64,000 nt of DNA from positions 620,001 to 684,000 of the forward strand of contig WJXW01000006.1 of NCBI GenBank assembly GCA_015832175.1, read 5' to 3'. Positions 53,429 through 64,000 of this stretch are shown here, in pieces. The stretch's first letter is position 1; the number at the start of each line of letters is the position of its first letter. The position numbers and the translations under genes were made by a program. The DNA is from Paraphaeosphaeria minitans (Eukaryota; Ascomycota; Dothideomycetes; Pleosporales; Didymosphaeriaceae). Under the pieces are notes generated by a model, which saw only the letters and a list, made by a program, of their open reading frames with translations, had not been told where the DNA came from and ran no database searches.

Positions 53429-56400
53429 TGAAAGAAAGACTTGAGTGAGTGAAAAAAATGAGAGGCGGTGCGTAGAAGCACAAAAAGAGTGACTAGAAAA
53501 GACTGAACAAAAGTTGCGACTCTGGCGTGGCACGAAAGATGATGGATGACTGCGTGCTTTTGAACAAAAGAGATATGATCTCGCCATCATAGACACACTA
53601 GGGGCTTTAGTGGGTGGCAGCGGGATCCCATTGCACGGTAGGAAGATGAGATCGAGGTCTCCACATTACCTACCATTGTTTCATTGTGGTTGCTGGCGAG
53701 CCCTGTGCTGAGGTACCGAAAACCAGGTTCAGCTGAGCAGAATGTCTCTCGACGGCAGGTAAATTGCCGCACGGACTAACATTTCTCTTATCAATGAAAG
53801 CGAGATTGAGCTGCCACAGGGTCCGCTTCTAGAATACGTGGACACGGCTGCTAGACGCTTTCAAGCTTGGCCGAAACGGCTCGGCATTAATTCTTGCGGA
53901 GGTACGTGCTTCTTCATCTCGCCAAGATTTGAGGACTTGACAAGCTTTTTGATTCAGGTAAGCTCATAACTTCGGGAGCTTGGTCGGCTTTATGAATGTG
54001 TGATCTCGACCTGCACGAACTTGCACTTGAAGGACCTTATGCGTGGACACTCCGTCTCCATTGTGCCGAGTCATTTCCGCAAGAGTAGCGTCAATACTCG
54101 ATTTGAGGGCTTGTAAAATTACCCGCTTTTCCTTCGGCTCTGGCCGGACACTTGTATGGCGGCCCGCAACGGACGACGTCGAAAGAAGCCTACTGCCGGT
54201 GATGCTATTTAGCGGCGTGGTTCGGAGGGAGAAGTCCGTGCTGGGAAGAAACGGCTGGTCGGTCTTTAGCGAAGAGACATGAAACAAGAGTGCAATACGC
54301 TATCCATATGTGATGTAGACAGCACCCAGCATCCATGATCTCGTGAAGCCGAGATCGATACGCATGCAACAAACAAAGTGAGCATCAACGTCACCTATCA
54401 TGAACAAGCAAGACATAGTGTTGTGTTGGTAGGTTGCTAAGAGGGAGCATTTCACAAGAGAACAGATTCAGTAGGGAGTGCTCTTATCAAATCTGCCATC
54501 GGACAATGACTCCTGTGCACAGCGGTCAATATTATCGCAATCCGTCTCCATGGAAGGCTTTTTCCAGGTGCAAGGTCGTACATTCGTGAGTATGTCGAAC
54601 TCGCACAAAACATATCGCCAATCCTTCGGAGAGCCGCACAACTTCGTGCCCCAGTGCCACTACGCAGCTTCTCAGTCGTCGCTACCACCACGTGCGCATA
54701 TATCCTATCTTCGCTCTTCTTCTGCTGCAAAGTGCTTCCTTTCATGATCCACTAGGCTAACCTTTCCTTCCCCTCCTCGTGCCCTACTAGCGTTTGCTTA
54801 CCTACAGTCCACATCCATTGGTCTGTCTTCGACCTCCATCACTCTCGGTGTTCATTGCCACGACGCTCCGCGCAAGCTTTCATAGCACCCATGTTTGTAG
54901 CGATATTGCGATGAGGATGATTACACTAGTGTGAGCTGCCGCGCGCGCAAGGGGTGGTTTTCATTGTTGCCCACGATGTGCTGTTGTTCATTTTGATGGC
55001 TTCACTGATGGAGGTGTGCAATGTTCGACAAGGGGCGTGAAAGATGAGATGGGCATATTGGGGGCAGGGATTACCCTGAAGACGAAATGCTTGTGATTGC
55101 TACTGAGTTTTCAAGTCAAACTCGTCGTCTTCAAGGCTTTGAGTGGTGCATGTGCGCAGTGTTCTCAAGCGACGCTCCATCCGGTTAAGCTTTAGCCCTT
55201 TGCACTGCGGGAACCATTCTTCGTAATTGCCACTTTACCGCTCGATTGTTCCGACAAGGTGGGTCAAGCAGCGAGCAGAGTTTTCGTGCAGGCCGCAACG
55301 CTGGGTCGAAACGTCACGGATGCGTTTCACTAGCACTATGCGCATTATAGTGCAATGATGCGAGCCATAAACCAGGGAATGTTCGAAATATACATGAATG
55401 AGTGCACTACTATGTAGTGAACGCTCGCTGAAGTGGTGCTGGACGAATACGCTAGGTAGTTTGGCGCAGCACGAATCACGGGTGAATGAGCTTGATAAAA
55501 AAAACTTCTTAACTCCTTCTGTCTCCTGCTTTTTGTTCCATGTTTACATCGCAAAGATGCTGTGTGATACAACAGCTACATCATCCGCAGATAGTGAAGT
55601 TGTCATGTGGAGCAACAAAAAGACAACCAAAATCGGCCTCCCCAGCTGACAACTCAAAAGTCAACGTCATGAAGGGGCTGAGGAGTTCAACCCCTAGAGG
55701 GTGCTTGAGAAAAGGGTAAGAGAGCCTTCATAATCACCAACCCACTGTTGCCTTCATTACCACCATAAATCCCACCCCATTCATTCTCCTTCGCATCCTC
55801 TTCCTTACAACTATTCGACGAGCAACGCTGGCTTCCACCCGTTCCTAGATCTCAAAGACAGTTGTTCTCAGGACTGCGGATATTGCACGGCACCTCAAGA
55901 ATCGTAATCAGGATCCAACTTTGCTGGTCCTTGAGCAAACGTGAACACCACAAAATCCGCCGGACATGTTGGTCCCAGTCGATCGGGGAAAGCCCATGAA
56001 GGATTACTCCCCTCACTCGGGACAATGAATTCCTGGTCCGCTTATATTATTTCCGCCCCAACTTGCACCAGCCAAACTTGAATAAAACAGTGACTAAGTA
56101 TTACAGCTGGTGCGCATAGCGTGCCTGCACCTTGTCATGCGCAGGATTGCGCAAACATACACAGAAAAGCTTTCGCTTCAACTGCAGCCTTGTACAACGA
56201 GAAACGGCATTTTTTGTTTTAGTGGTAAATGCGCAAAAGAAAAAAAGACAGTGCTATCAAATGGTTCCATGGCTATACGCATATTAGTCAGATAAGGATG
56301 CTCCAGAGTTCGCAATGATGGCTTTGTTTCCCGTAGGACGCATGCAACACGTCCTCTTCCCTTCGCTACCAACATGACGGCAAGGATGTTAAAGACATCG

Positions 56401-56738
56401 CATAACAGAAACTACCCACAATCCTGAAGCTGGTAGATCACTCCAATTGTGCGCTCAACGGGGCATCTTGTGAAGTCTTGTCTCTCGATGCATGCAGTAA
56501 ATGTATTGATTAATACCTCAGATCGGAAGGCTATACAACGACACGCAGTAAAATACGGAGTCCCAGGCTTGTTCACAGTGCTGGATGCGTCACCTTTCTT
56601 TTTTTCTTAAGTGGTCATAAAGTCATTTGGCAGCAGGATATTTCGTCGATATCTCACCCTTGAATTCGCACTTCGTTTTCACCGAAACTTTTTCCACAAT
56701 CAGTCTCTAATCATGCGTACACAACGCGTGGATCGCTG
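53429..56738. other. gene-poor 3.3 kb
   Basis: The first few hundred bases are the promoter of the GH5 gene. Beyond that I find no supported gene. A 107-codon frame at 53964-54287 (minus) has even composition but no motif, and frames at 54452-54745, 55345-55572 and 56110-56295 look random. Confidence 0.4.
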
Positions 56739-56892
56739 AATGACAAGTGCGTCGCATCGCAGTGGATCAAGTGGTTCAAGAAGTAAGCCTCAAGTGGATC
56801 TTAACCTGGTTTGATGTGGCACTAAATACTTCTTGCGCAGATTCGTCAAAGACAACGATAACTTTGTGGTGTTTGGCGAACACGACTTTGCC

Positions 56893-56900
56893 TGAGTATG
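56893..56900 (+). repeat. target-site duplication, left copy
   Basis: TGAGTATG directly before the left terminal inverted repeat. The identical right copy is at 57358-57365. Confidence 0.9.
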
Positions 56901-57357
56901 CAGCGCTCCCAACCAGACGTATTACGGCTGGTTGGACCCTACTAACGGTATGGTACGGTTGCTACTAAGTACGGTACGTCTGGTACGGCACAAAAGTTAG
57001 TACGGTACGGTAGGTGATCTATACGTAGCAGATTTAGGTGACTATAGTCCGTACTTTATATACAAATTTTCTAATTTGGAAAGAGGCTAGTAGAGTTAAT
57101 TAGGGGCGCTGTATAGAGATATCCTACTCCTAATGCAGGAAATTCTATACCTAATACAGCTAGATCTGCTACCTTCGCGGCATAACCTATACCTCCTTCC
57201 TAATTAGGCAACTGTATAGACCGTACAGCCATACTACAGGTCAAAAGTTAGTACGGTCAGTGCCTTCTACGGGAAGGACCTCACTACGGTACGTATGGTC
57301 AAAAACCGGCAGCTCACCGTACTGTACGGCCCGTAGTACGTCTGGTTGGGAGCGCTG
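56901..57357. mobile_element. hAT-type MITE, 457 bp, with TIRs and 8-bp TSD
   Basis: The element starts CAGCGCTCCCAACCAGACGT, and its right end (57331-57357) is the reverse complement over 27 nt with one mismatch. The 8-bp sequence TGAGTATG flanks it on both sides (56893-56900 and 57358-57365). A perfect 8-bp duplication and ends beginning CAG are hallmarks of hAT elements. It has no open frame for a transposase, so it is a non-autonomous miniature element. Inside, a 16-bp direct repeat CAAAAGTTAGTACGGT occurs at 56991-57006 and 57242-57257, and there are several TACGGTACG motifs in the subterminal parts, as expected for transposase binding. The intact TSD and TIRs suggest a recent insertion. 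Confidence 0.88.
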
Positions 57358-57447
57358 TGAGTATGGAAGTTCGAATCGGATGGCTGGGTTGAAGAGGCAG
57401 GAGGCTACGCATCCATCTCTGAACAAATCTATGTAGAGTACCACTGA

Positions 57448-58435
57448 GTAGAGAAGAACACCGATCTTAGCAATACTGCTACTGCGTCTCGCCATCGCGT
57501 CTAAGCATAGCTAGTTTGGAAGCGCACCAATACACATTGGTTTTTGTTTCACGATTCTAGTCTTTAGCTTCTCGTTGCGGATAATTGTTGTCGGACCTCG
57601 CGTCTTGGTAATTCCCCCATTGAATTCACTATACGGCAAGTGCACGCTCTTATTCACCGTTCAGACCGTGGCCTAGATAGTGCCAAATATACATCTCCGG
57701 ACTTTGATCATGGTAAGTATATCAGTACTTATGTAATCAAAATAAATCCTCCAAGTCTCGCGTTCACTTTCCTATTATTGAATAAATGAAGCCTTGGACG
57801 CTTGCCGACGAAGTACTTCTGCAACAGGTGGTGAAGGGAGGTGATCGGCGTATCGTCTGATTGAGGAAAACGTTACGGCGAGTCAGGCCGGTTGCTCCAT
57901 ACGCACGGTACCGTACGCCACCCCACATTACAGTTTTGCGCCTACACTAAGGCCATGTGGCAGGGATTCAGCTCCTGCTCTGGAAGCCTTTCGATGCTTA
58001 TGATGTATTACGAAATCTGGACTTGATCTTGCCTCCACGGAACTCAACCCACTTTAGGGTCATGCTAATGATGCATTTACTCGTTCTATAATGATACATT
58101 TATATAAACAGCTCACTAAAGCATTGGGCAAGCAAGTCCAAAAGGTGACCACAATGTCGACAACTTGCCCAGCATGCTGTGAGTAGAGTCGAGAAGAGAA
58201 ATCCGCCCACAAACTGCTGCTACGATTGAACATGCTCGCTTTGTGTGTAGGTATTGTCTACACCCGTGGCGACGATGCGGTCATAAATATTTCGCGACAA
58301 CTATAAACAAAACCCCCGATGGGGGATGATTCCAGGTTTCCATCGAAAGATTTAACGTGCACATTGGTCATTAAACGGGTTCGCATTGTCCTTACGAAAT
58401 CATCAACAATTGAATTAATCAGACCAAAGCTTGCT
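57448..58435. other. gene-free 1 kb
   Basis: AT-rich with scattered short frames. No gene or RNA recognised. It is the 3' flank of the seven-helix gene. Confidence 0.4.
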
Positions 58436-59893
58436 TTATACCATCTTTTCAGCTACAACCCTCCGCTCCGCCGCGTATTGTCCCATCTCCGACCGCGCCT
58501 CATTAGCACTCACCTCACTTCTCGCATCGTGATCGCGCTCCCTATGTGTCACATGCACTTCCCGCATCTGCTCTGTGAGCACCTGTATCCCGCATAACTC
58601 AATCGTGTCGTCCTCGTCTTCCTCCCTATTCTTTCTCGACGGCGTCGCCTTAATCTCCGTCGTCATAGTCCCCTCCAGCGCATTGCTCTCCTCCAACGCG
58701 CTGTCTTTCCTCGTACAACTCTTTACGGTGCCCACATCTCCCCCTCCACATTTCGCATCCGCCACACTCGCCATGCATCCTGTGCCGCCCAGCGACCGGT
58801 TCGAAGACGAGCCCGAACTGCGGTCAACCTGTGTGACCCAGTGCAGCACCACCACCGAAAATAAGATATCCGCATTGCAGCACATCAGGCAGATCCAGCC
58901 GGGCTCCCCCTTCAGCACCATCAGGATGGTTAGGTTCACCACTGATGACGTGAGCGTCGCGCAGGAGCCTACGAACGAGCGGAACGCCATTGTCCGCAGC
59001 GCGCGGTTCGTGCCGTGCTGGTAGGAATACAGCGTGCGTAGAGGCATGATGAAGAGCAGGGTGAGATACACGTTTACGATGACGTCAAAGACAATGAGCG
59101 GTAGCATGGCGATGCGCTCCATGCCGATGATGCAGACGCCATTGTCATCGATGTAGGCGATGCGGCTGTGTCATTGTTAGTTTTCAAGTCTTGCGCCAAC
59201 AGTTTGTAAGTACGAGGGTATGTGAGGAAACGTACAAAACGAAGTTCAGCACCACGACTGCGCAATATGGTACTATCCCTCTCTATCAGCAAGTCTTTCT
59301 CGCTCGTACTTGGATTAGGTCTCCATTTACACAGCATGCCTAAGCAGTTGAACAGCCACAGTTTCGTCTTCAGCCGCGGCGCCCGGCTTCCTCTAATAAT
59401 GTACGCCCGCTCAACGAGGAAATAGTACATCAGGATCTTGGTGGTCATGTAGCATATCAGACCTGCATCCACGCGACGCACGTTAATCTCAGAATCAGTC
59501 TTCGATGTGGGACGGAGAACTCCGGGTAACACATGGAAATGGAAAGGAAGAATAGGATGCGTACAAAGTAAGATCCCGCCCTCGCACACGCCCTTGCTCT
59601 CATTGATCCCAATACCCCTCGTGATGATGGACGTGACGAACACGAAGAGGACAGAGTCCGCATAGATGATGACGACCAGCCATATTGCCAGCGGGAGGTT
59701 CTTCCAATTGGATATGCTCTGGACGCGACGGAGGAGACATGCGGCGAGGATGGCGAAGGTGATCATCTGGAGTATCACGGATATGACACTGCCTGCTAGC
59801 GGTACCTAGGTGAGGCGATAGTCAGGTTCGTGATGGCCAGCCCTATGGTATCACAACGCTACGACTTACCTTTGCCGGTACGTGCAGCGCCAT
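58436..59893 (-). CDS. seven-transmembrane protein, unknown function (5 exons)
   Basis: Exons 59893-59870, 59805-59565, 59462-59333, 59280-59236 and 59165-58436 give 389 residues. Each junction keeps phase and restores a membrane helix; for example the 45-nt fourth exon supplies GIVPYCAVVVLNFVF. Seven hydrophobic helices are visible, starting VISVILQMITFAILAACLL, IWLVVIIYADSVLFVFV, ICYMTTKILMYYFLVERA, LFNCLGMLLGIV, MLPLIVFDVIVNVYL, SFVGSCATLTSSVVN and CLMCCNADILFSVVV. A cytosolic tail of about 150 residues is Ser/Thr/Glu-rich. Short conserved-looking loops (RIAYIDDNGVCIIGMER, PLRTLYSYQHGTNRALR) recall a fungal family of uncharacterised integral membrane proteins. A receptor role is possible, but no GPCR signature is seen. 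Confidence 0.8.
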
Positions 59894-61035
59894 GGTATCT
59901 GGCCCTTATATTCGGAGGATATCCAGTCAATCGGGCACAGCACGTCGCTACAAACGAGCCAGGGTGGGCAAAAAAATCGTACGATTTGCATCTCCGACTA
60001 CCCTTCCTGAGCCCAGACATATACCTCGTCCAGCACACGGCCCACTAGGTACACTACGACTTGCATTCCTCCCCGTCTCCGCGACGGCTTCTCTCACACC
60101 TGCAGTAGTCGACACTCAAGTGTCCTCAACTCCCTCTGCTATTCACCCAAAGCACGGAAGACCCCTCGAGAGACAGCCTAGGCGCCAATTCCCTCACCCA
60201 AACATCGCATCGCTCCCCGATCCTGGAACCATTCAATCGCCGCACACCGCGGGCGTCTAGTTCCCGCCGCTAGATAGCGCGTCGGGGCACCACCGACTGG
60301 CTCGGCGGAAAGGGACTTGTCCACGCTAGCACTGTGCCCAACGCGTCTCTGGTAAATCTTATCGCTAGTAGTCTAGCGGAGACTGCGGAGCGCGCGAGGG
60401 AGTGTTGGTGCACACGCGGGTCCTAGCGGAGGCCGGGCGAGGCGGAGCGCCACTGCTGTCAGAAGGCGTTGGCTTGGAGCTTTTCCATGGCGTGGAAACT
60501 ACTGGGGTTATCATCCGAGGGGTCTGGGCCTATGGGCGGATACGGAGCTGTGACTCGTGCGGACATCGGATGTTCGCATTGGCATGGCTGAAGATGGGAC
60601 CGGGAAACGATGGGCGAGGTTAGAAGGTCGAGTGTATGTGGCTGTTCTTTGGGAGGTTGGAAAGACTTTAGGCCAGTCGACAAATGAGGAGAGAAGGAAT
60701 AGAGACAGAGTGGGAGTGATACGTGAAAGTTAGCATGAATGATAACAGACTTGCTGAGGCGCTAGCATCGGGCAACGCTACGCCAGCAGATTACTATTCC
60801 GTGTAACATAGAGATGCAGGCATACGGCACTACACTAAGACCCCTCTCGCGGTATGTCGTTATAGTTTGCCTATAGTGCCTGTGCAGGGTCGATGAGTGA
60901 TTGAGAATTGTTCAGATAGCAGGGCAATACGGTTTCCTGCCGCAGACCACATATGGCATCCTCTTTCCCCTCCCGGGGATACTTGATACAAATATTGTAA
61001 GTCGTGTGTACATGTAGCGAGCTTTCTAGGACCTG
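59894..61035. other. gene-free 1.1 kb
   Basis: Promoter of the seven-helix gene and 3' flank of polymerase kappa. Open frames at 59892-60260 and 60402-60623 have GC-rich random composition. No gene recognised. Confidence 0.4.
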
Positions 61036-63018
61036 TTACGAGGTCGGTCCCGTAGGCATGGTGAAGAACGCCCGACGCTGCTTTCGGGTGTTCTCGTCTA
61101 GTCCACTCTGCTCGTTGTTTGTACGGCCTCGCTTCCCTTTTGTCTTGGCTGGCGGGTGTTTCGAAGGAATCAATTGCGGTTTTGACGGTGCGGGTGTGGG
61201 TACCGTATCTTTGACGGCCTCCTTGATTGTCTGCCGTGAGAGGCAGAAGTCAATGTGGGCGTTGAACGTCGCATCCTCTGGAACTTGTGGGAGCGTGCAG
61301 ATCGGACAAGTCCACGATTCTTCTTGCACTTCTTCCTGCACTGCTTCAGGTTGCTGGATCGTTGTGTCATTCCCTGATCTCTGTTGTTCATTATACTCTT
61401 GAGAGAGTTCCTCCAGTTCGTTCATTTCATCATCGCGCTCCTGTCGAGCGGCTTCTTCAAATTCTTCCTCTGGCCATGTCTCCCACTTACCACACTCACC
61501 ACCCTTCTCGTTCGTTTCACTACTCGCATTCGGCTTCGCTGTGGCCATGGTACGCTGTCGGCTGAAGAAGTCAATGCCTGGCTTTTTTGTGCTGATAAGA
61601 TGGGTACACCGCAGTCCCATGAGGCGCAATTTCAAGTTCGGTATCTCTTTGATGAGCCTTTCCAGCATTGGGAGGCCATACTTGTACAAATCGTCTGCAC
61701 GCTGGATTGCAAACGGTGGCGTCATCTGCCTCGTGTAGACTTCGTACGTGTGCAATTTGATCTTGATGCAGAGCGTGCGTCCTTTGAACTCTGTGCGCTT
61801 CAGATCGCCTTCGAGCTCCTCGGCAATGCCTCGAAGCTTCTGTCGTAGGTTGTCTGGCGAGCCAAGTTCCCTGAAAGTCGTCTCGGTGCCCACGCTCTTC
61901 CGTTCGTAATCCTCGGTCGGTTGAATCTGAGTTCTGCCGAGCCCTAAGTAGCACTGCATGAGAAACTGGAAGGCTTTCTGGCCAAAAAGCGAAGACAAGT
62001 ACGCCCGCTGAGCGTAGATGTCACCACATGTCTTGATGCCGATTGCGTCTAGCTCTCGTTCGAACACTCGCCCGATACCGTTGACCTTGCGGGTGGGCAG
62101 CGTCTTCATGAAGTCCATGATGGTCTGTCTATCTCTAGCGAGGTGAAATTGTCCGTTGGGTTTGTTCTTATTACTGCAGATCTTGGCCAGTTTGGCGTTT
62201 GCGGCAATGCCCGCCGATACCGTGATCTTCGTCTTCTCGTGCACTTCAGCTCGGAGTTGGCTGACGACTTCTTCAGGTTCCATATGGTGATCTTGACAGT
62301 ATTGGGTGATGTTCAGATATGCTTCGTCACAACTGGCACTTTCGAAGCGTGCATCATATAAGGCTAGAACTGCACGCACTTCCTCCGCCTTGGCTGTATA
62401 TTTGGCGAAGTTCATGGGCACACATATGAGCTGAGGACACAGCTTCATGGCAACGAAGCCAGCCATGCCGGAGCGGCAGCCAAACTTTCGCGCGTGGTAA
62501 TTGCAGGTGGTGAGGACACCCTTGCCAACGGCCATGGGCACATGGCTGAGCTCCGGCCTGTCAAGCTCCTCCACTGCAGCAAAGAAAGCATCGCAGTCGA
62601 TGTGGATGACAACCTGGGTAAGGTCTCTGCCTAGTTCCAGCTCTGCGAGGTAGTCGTCGGCGCGGCGCAGCTCCGGGTTCAGGCACACTTTATCTAAATG
62701 GCGCTTCTTCGCCAAGATGCGATTGATCTTCTCGGTCAAGACGCGGTCCTTGACCTCTTCGTTGTTGAAGAATTTGCTGCCCTTGGAGGCGTTGTATATG
62801 ATCTCGGACACCTTTTGCTGGTCTACGCTGTCCTGGCCGGCCTTGGTGAGCGACGGGCCCAGCAGGTGGTACTTGAGCGTGTCATGCTCGTCCGAGGGCG
62901 TGCGCGAGGGCTGCGGACGCGTGCGGAGAGGGTCTTCGGGGGCATCGAGGGGCTCGATAGGCGGTGGAGGCATCGATTGCATGGGCGAGTTGGGTGTGGG
63001 TGCGGATGGACAAGTCAT
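61036..63018 (-). CDS. DNA polymerase kappa (Y-family, DinB type)
   Basis: Intronless, 660 residues from ATG 63018. After a Pro-rich, disordered first 50 residues comes the N-clasp typical of Pol kappa (SKFFNNEEVKDRVLTEKINR). The palm motifs follow: IHIDCDAFFAAVEELD with Asp141 and Asp143, TTCNYHARKFGCRSGM, and SASCDEAYLNIT with Asp231 and Glu232. HhH/thumb (LPTRKVNGIGRVFERELDAIG) and little-finger (SVGTETTFRELGS) regions come next. A C2HC zinc finger of UBZ type (CPICTLPQVPEDATFNAHID, then C) lies at about 570-592, and a basic tail KTKGKRGR at the end. The enzyme copies past bulky guanine adducts and binds ubiquitylated PCNA through the UBZ. One UBZ, not two, is visible. Confidence 0.95.
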   Translation of the reverse strand: MTCPSAPTPNSPMQSMPPPPIEPLDAPEDPLRTRPQPSRTPSDEHDTLKYHLLGPSLTKAGQDSVDQQKVSEIIYNASKGSKFFNNEEVKDRVLTEKINRILAKKRHLDKVCLNPELRRADDYLAELELGRDLTQVVIHIDCDAFFAAVEELDRPELSHVPMAVGKGVLTTCNYHARKFGCRSGMAGFVAMKLCPQLICVPMNFAKYTAKAEEVRAVLALYDARFESASCDEAYLNITQYCQDHHMEPEEVVSQLRAEVHEKTKITVSAGIAANAKLAKICSNKNKPNGQFHLARDRQTIMDFMKTLPTRKVNGIGRVFERELDAIGIKTCGDIYAQRAYLSSLFGQKAFQFLMQCYLGLGRTQIQPTEDYERKSVGTETTFRELGSPDNLRQKLRGIAEELEGDLKRTEFKGRTLCIKIKLHTYEVYTRQMTPPFAIQRADDLYKYGLPMLERLIKEIPNLKLRLMGLRCTHLISTKKPGIDFFSRQRTMATAKPNASSETNEKGGECGKWETWPEEEFEEAARQERDDEMNELEELSQEYNEQQRSGNDTTIQQPEAVQEEVQEESWTCPICTLPQVPEDATFNAHIDFCLSRQTIKEAVKDTVPTPAPSKPQLIPSKHPPAKTKGKRGRTNNEQSGLDENTRKQRRAFFTMPTGPTS

Positions 63019-63396
63019 TTACCTAGGTACCTACCTAGTGAATGACGCATAGGCCACTCGACGACCTCTGGGCGAGACCGCATAGCAGGGCCACAACAAC
63101 CAGGAGACTGTCCCAAAAACCCCTCACCGCCGTCACCGCCTCACCATGGCCGCTGCATTCTCTGTCGCTCTCTGGACTCCAAAGTAGCTGTATACGCAGC
63201 TTCCATGACCCCCGCCAGCCCGCTTTCAATCGTCGCCGCTCACCGTCGCCGCCAGCACTAGACGTCAACAAGCACGCCCACCCGCCCAACACCCGCCCAT
63301 TGTCGCCCCCGACGGCCATGCCACTCCCTCGAACCCGCTGCCTCACCCGCCTCCTCACCCGCTAAACGACGACGACCACCACCACCGCCGCGGACG
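63019..63396. promoter_or_regulatory. divergent promoter between polymerase kappa and the right-edge gene
   Basis: 378 bp between divergent starts. Directly before the polymerase start lies a palindromic tract ACCTAGGTACCTACCTAG (63021-63038). A 107-codon frame at 63042-63365 is probably 5' untranslated sequence read by chance. Confidence 0.45.
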
Positions 63397-64000
63397 ATGC
63401 CCATAGACCGCACAAACAATAATCCCGCCCGGCCGCTGAAGCCAACCCTTGCTACCACCCGCACCTCCAAGACGCCCGTTGCCCCTCGACTGGCACCCTC
63501 GGTCGCCAGCACGCCCGTCGCCCGCAGCTCTGTAGGGACCACGCCCCGCGTGAATACGGCAGTGCACGAGCATGTCACGCCGGTCAAGGCCTTCATCAGC
63601 AGCAATGTCACGCCACGCTCATCGTCAAGGAAATCACGCGTTGGCGGCAGCGCCAACTCCACCCCGAGCGCCACAACCTCCACCGCGCCAATCCCTTCCC
63701 GCCCTGCTTCCACCGTAGACTGCCCCCAGCAAGAGCTTGGAATCGGCTACGGCCAAGCTGGCTACGCACCCAATGGCTTCGGAGGCGCCCAGAGACGGCC
63801 CAGGAGCACCGTAGGGACAAGCAATCACCAAGTCACGTCTACGCCAAGACTCCCATTGTCGAACATCTATAGCAATGCCCCGGAGCCAGGCAGAGTACGA
63901 GTTCCTTCTGGCTCGTCCATGTTCTTTCATGCCAACGACGCCCGCACCACACCAGAACCCCAACAGCCCCCCCAGAAGAAGGGGCCCGTTTTCTTCTACG
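63397..64000 (+). CDS. N-terminal part of an unrecognised Ser/Thr/Pro-rich protein (runs off the window)
   Basis: An ATG at 63397 opens a frame without stop to the window end, 201 codons. The sequence is Thr/Pro/Ser/Arg-rich and disordered, with several TP sites (TSKTPVAPRLAPSVASTP, EHVTPVKAFISSNVTPRSSS) that could be proline-directed kinase targets. The visible end has SGSSMFFHANDARTTPEPQQ and KKGPVFFY, the second of which looks like the start of a conserved block. I do not recognise the family from this part. Upstream frames in the other phases have stops, so this start is the best choice. Confidence 0.65.
   Translation, partial: MPIDRTNNNPARPLKPTLATTRTSKTPVAPRLAPSVASTPVARSSVGTTPRVNTAVHEHVTPVKAFISSNVTPRSSSRKSRVGGSANSTPSATTSTAPIPSRPASTVDCPQQELGIGYGQAGYAPNGFGGAQRRPRSTVGTSNHQVTSTPRLPLSNIYSNAPEPGRVRVPSGSSMFFHANDARTTPEPQQPPQKKGPVFFY

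Larger units (their letters stand above)
56739..57447 (+). pseudogene. relic of a small gene split by a transposable element
   Basis: Reading 56739-56782, splicing a GTAAGC...GCGCAG intron (56783-56840), then reading 56841-56900 and skipping the inserted element and one target-site copy gives a continuous frame. It reads NDKCVASQWIKWFKKF, DNDNFVVFGEHDFA, stop, VWKFESDGWVEEAGG, ASISEQIYVEYH, and ends at TGA 57447. The alternating aromatic/charged pattern and size recall NTF2/SnoaL-like small proteins, but I cannot name a family. The upstream start is not found. One TGA lies within the target-site sequence itself, so the gene carries at least two lesions. Confidence 0.4.

Noticed and set aside
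53964..54287. 107-codon minus-strand frame with a faint cystatin-like end
   Set aside because: The resemblance is a few residues only, and there is no signal peptide or conserved motif.
63042..63365. 107-codon frame before the right-edge gene
   Set aside because: It precedes the chosen ATG in another phase, is Arg/Pro/Ser-rich by base composition, and is best explained as 5' untranslated sequence.

Overview
The window looks like nuclear DNA of a filamentous ascomycete (Pezizomycotina). Genes on both strands are broken by introns of about 45-120 nt with GT(A/G)NGT donors, CTAAC-like branch sites and AG acceptors. The gene content fits: two Zn2Cys6 regulators, a GH5 cellulase with a CBM1 module, MIC60, SAC1, Rab5 and DNA polymerase kappa. 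A dothideomycete is my guess from the general look of the proteins, not something the sequence proves. I rebuilt exon structures by hand from reading frame, splice consensus and family alignments remembered in outline; no search was run.

Layout. 0-9 kb is a housekeeping block: a small secreted protein, Rab5 and SAC1 phosphoinositide phosphatase from a shared 365-bp promoter, an unknown acidic protein, and MIC60. 10-21 kb is accessory: an unknown 360-aa protein, three RING or RING-like genes and a Zn2Cys6 regulator. 21-31 kb has a desaturase-fold membrane protein, a decayed serine carboxypeptidase, a secreted lysozyme-like protein, a WD40/coiled-coil gene cut by one in-frame TAG, and an unknown three-exon gene. 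32-37 kb has three more RING genes around a second Zn2Cys6 regulator. 38-47 kb has a secreted Ala-rich helical protein, a secreted YcaC/isochorismatase-like hydrolase, an alpha/beta-hydrolase relic, a non-canonical SDR and two head-to-head DHCR24-like FAD proteins. 47-53 kb has a 1134-aa coiled-coil protein and the GH5 cellulase. 53-58 kb is gene-poor and carries a complete hAT-type MITE inside an apparent gene relic. 58-64 kb has a seven-helix membrane protein, DNA polymerase kappa and the start of a gene that runs off the window.

How the genes relate. The housekeeping genes share no single pathway, although Rab5 and SAC1 both act in membrane traffic and lipid identity. Two accessory themes stand out. 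One is six RING-type genes within about 25 kb, interspersed with two C6 regulators, which suggests local expansion of a lineage-specific ubiquitin-ligase-like family. The other is SDR plus two divergently transcribed FAD oxidoreductases, a possible small metabolic cluster. Several genes are broken: a nonsense codon, a frame change, two decayed secreted hydrolases and a transposon insertion. That is the pattern expected of a fast-evolving accessory region.
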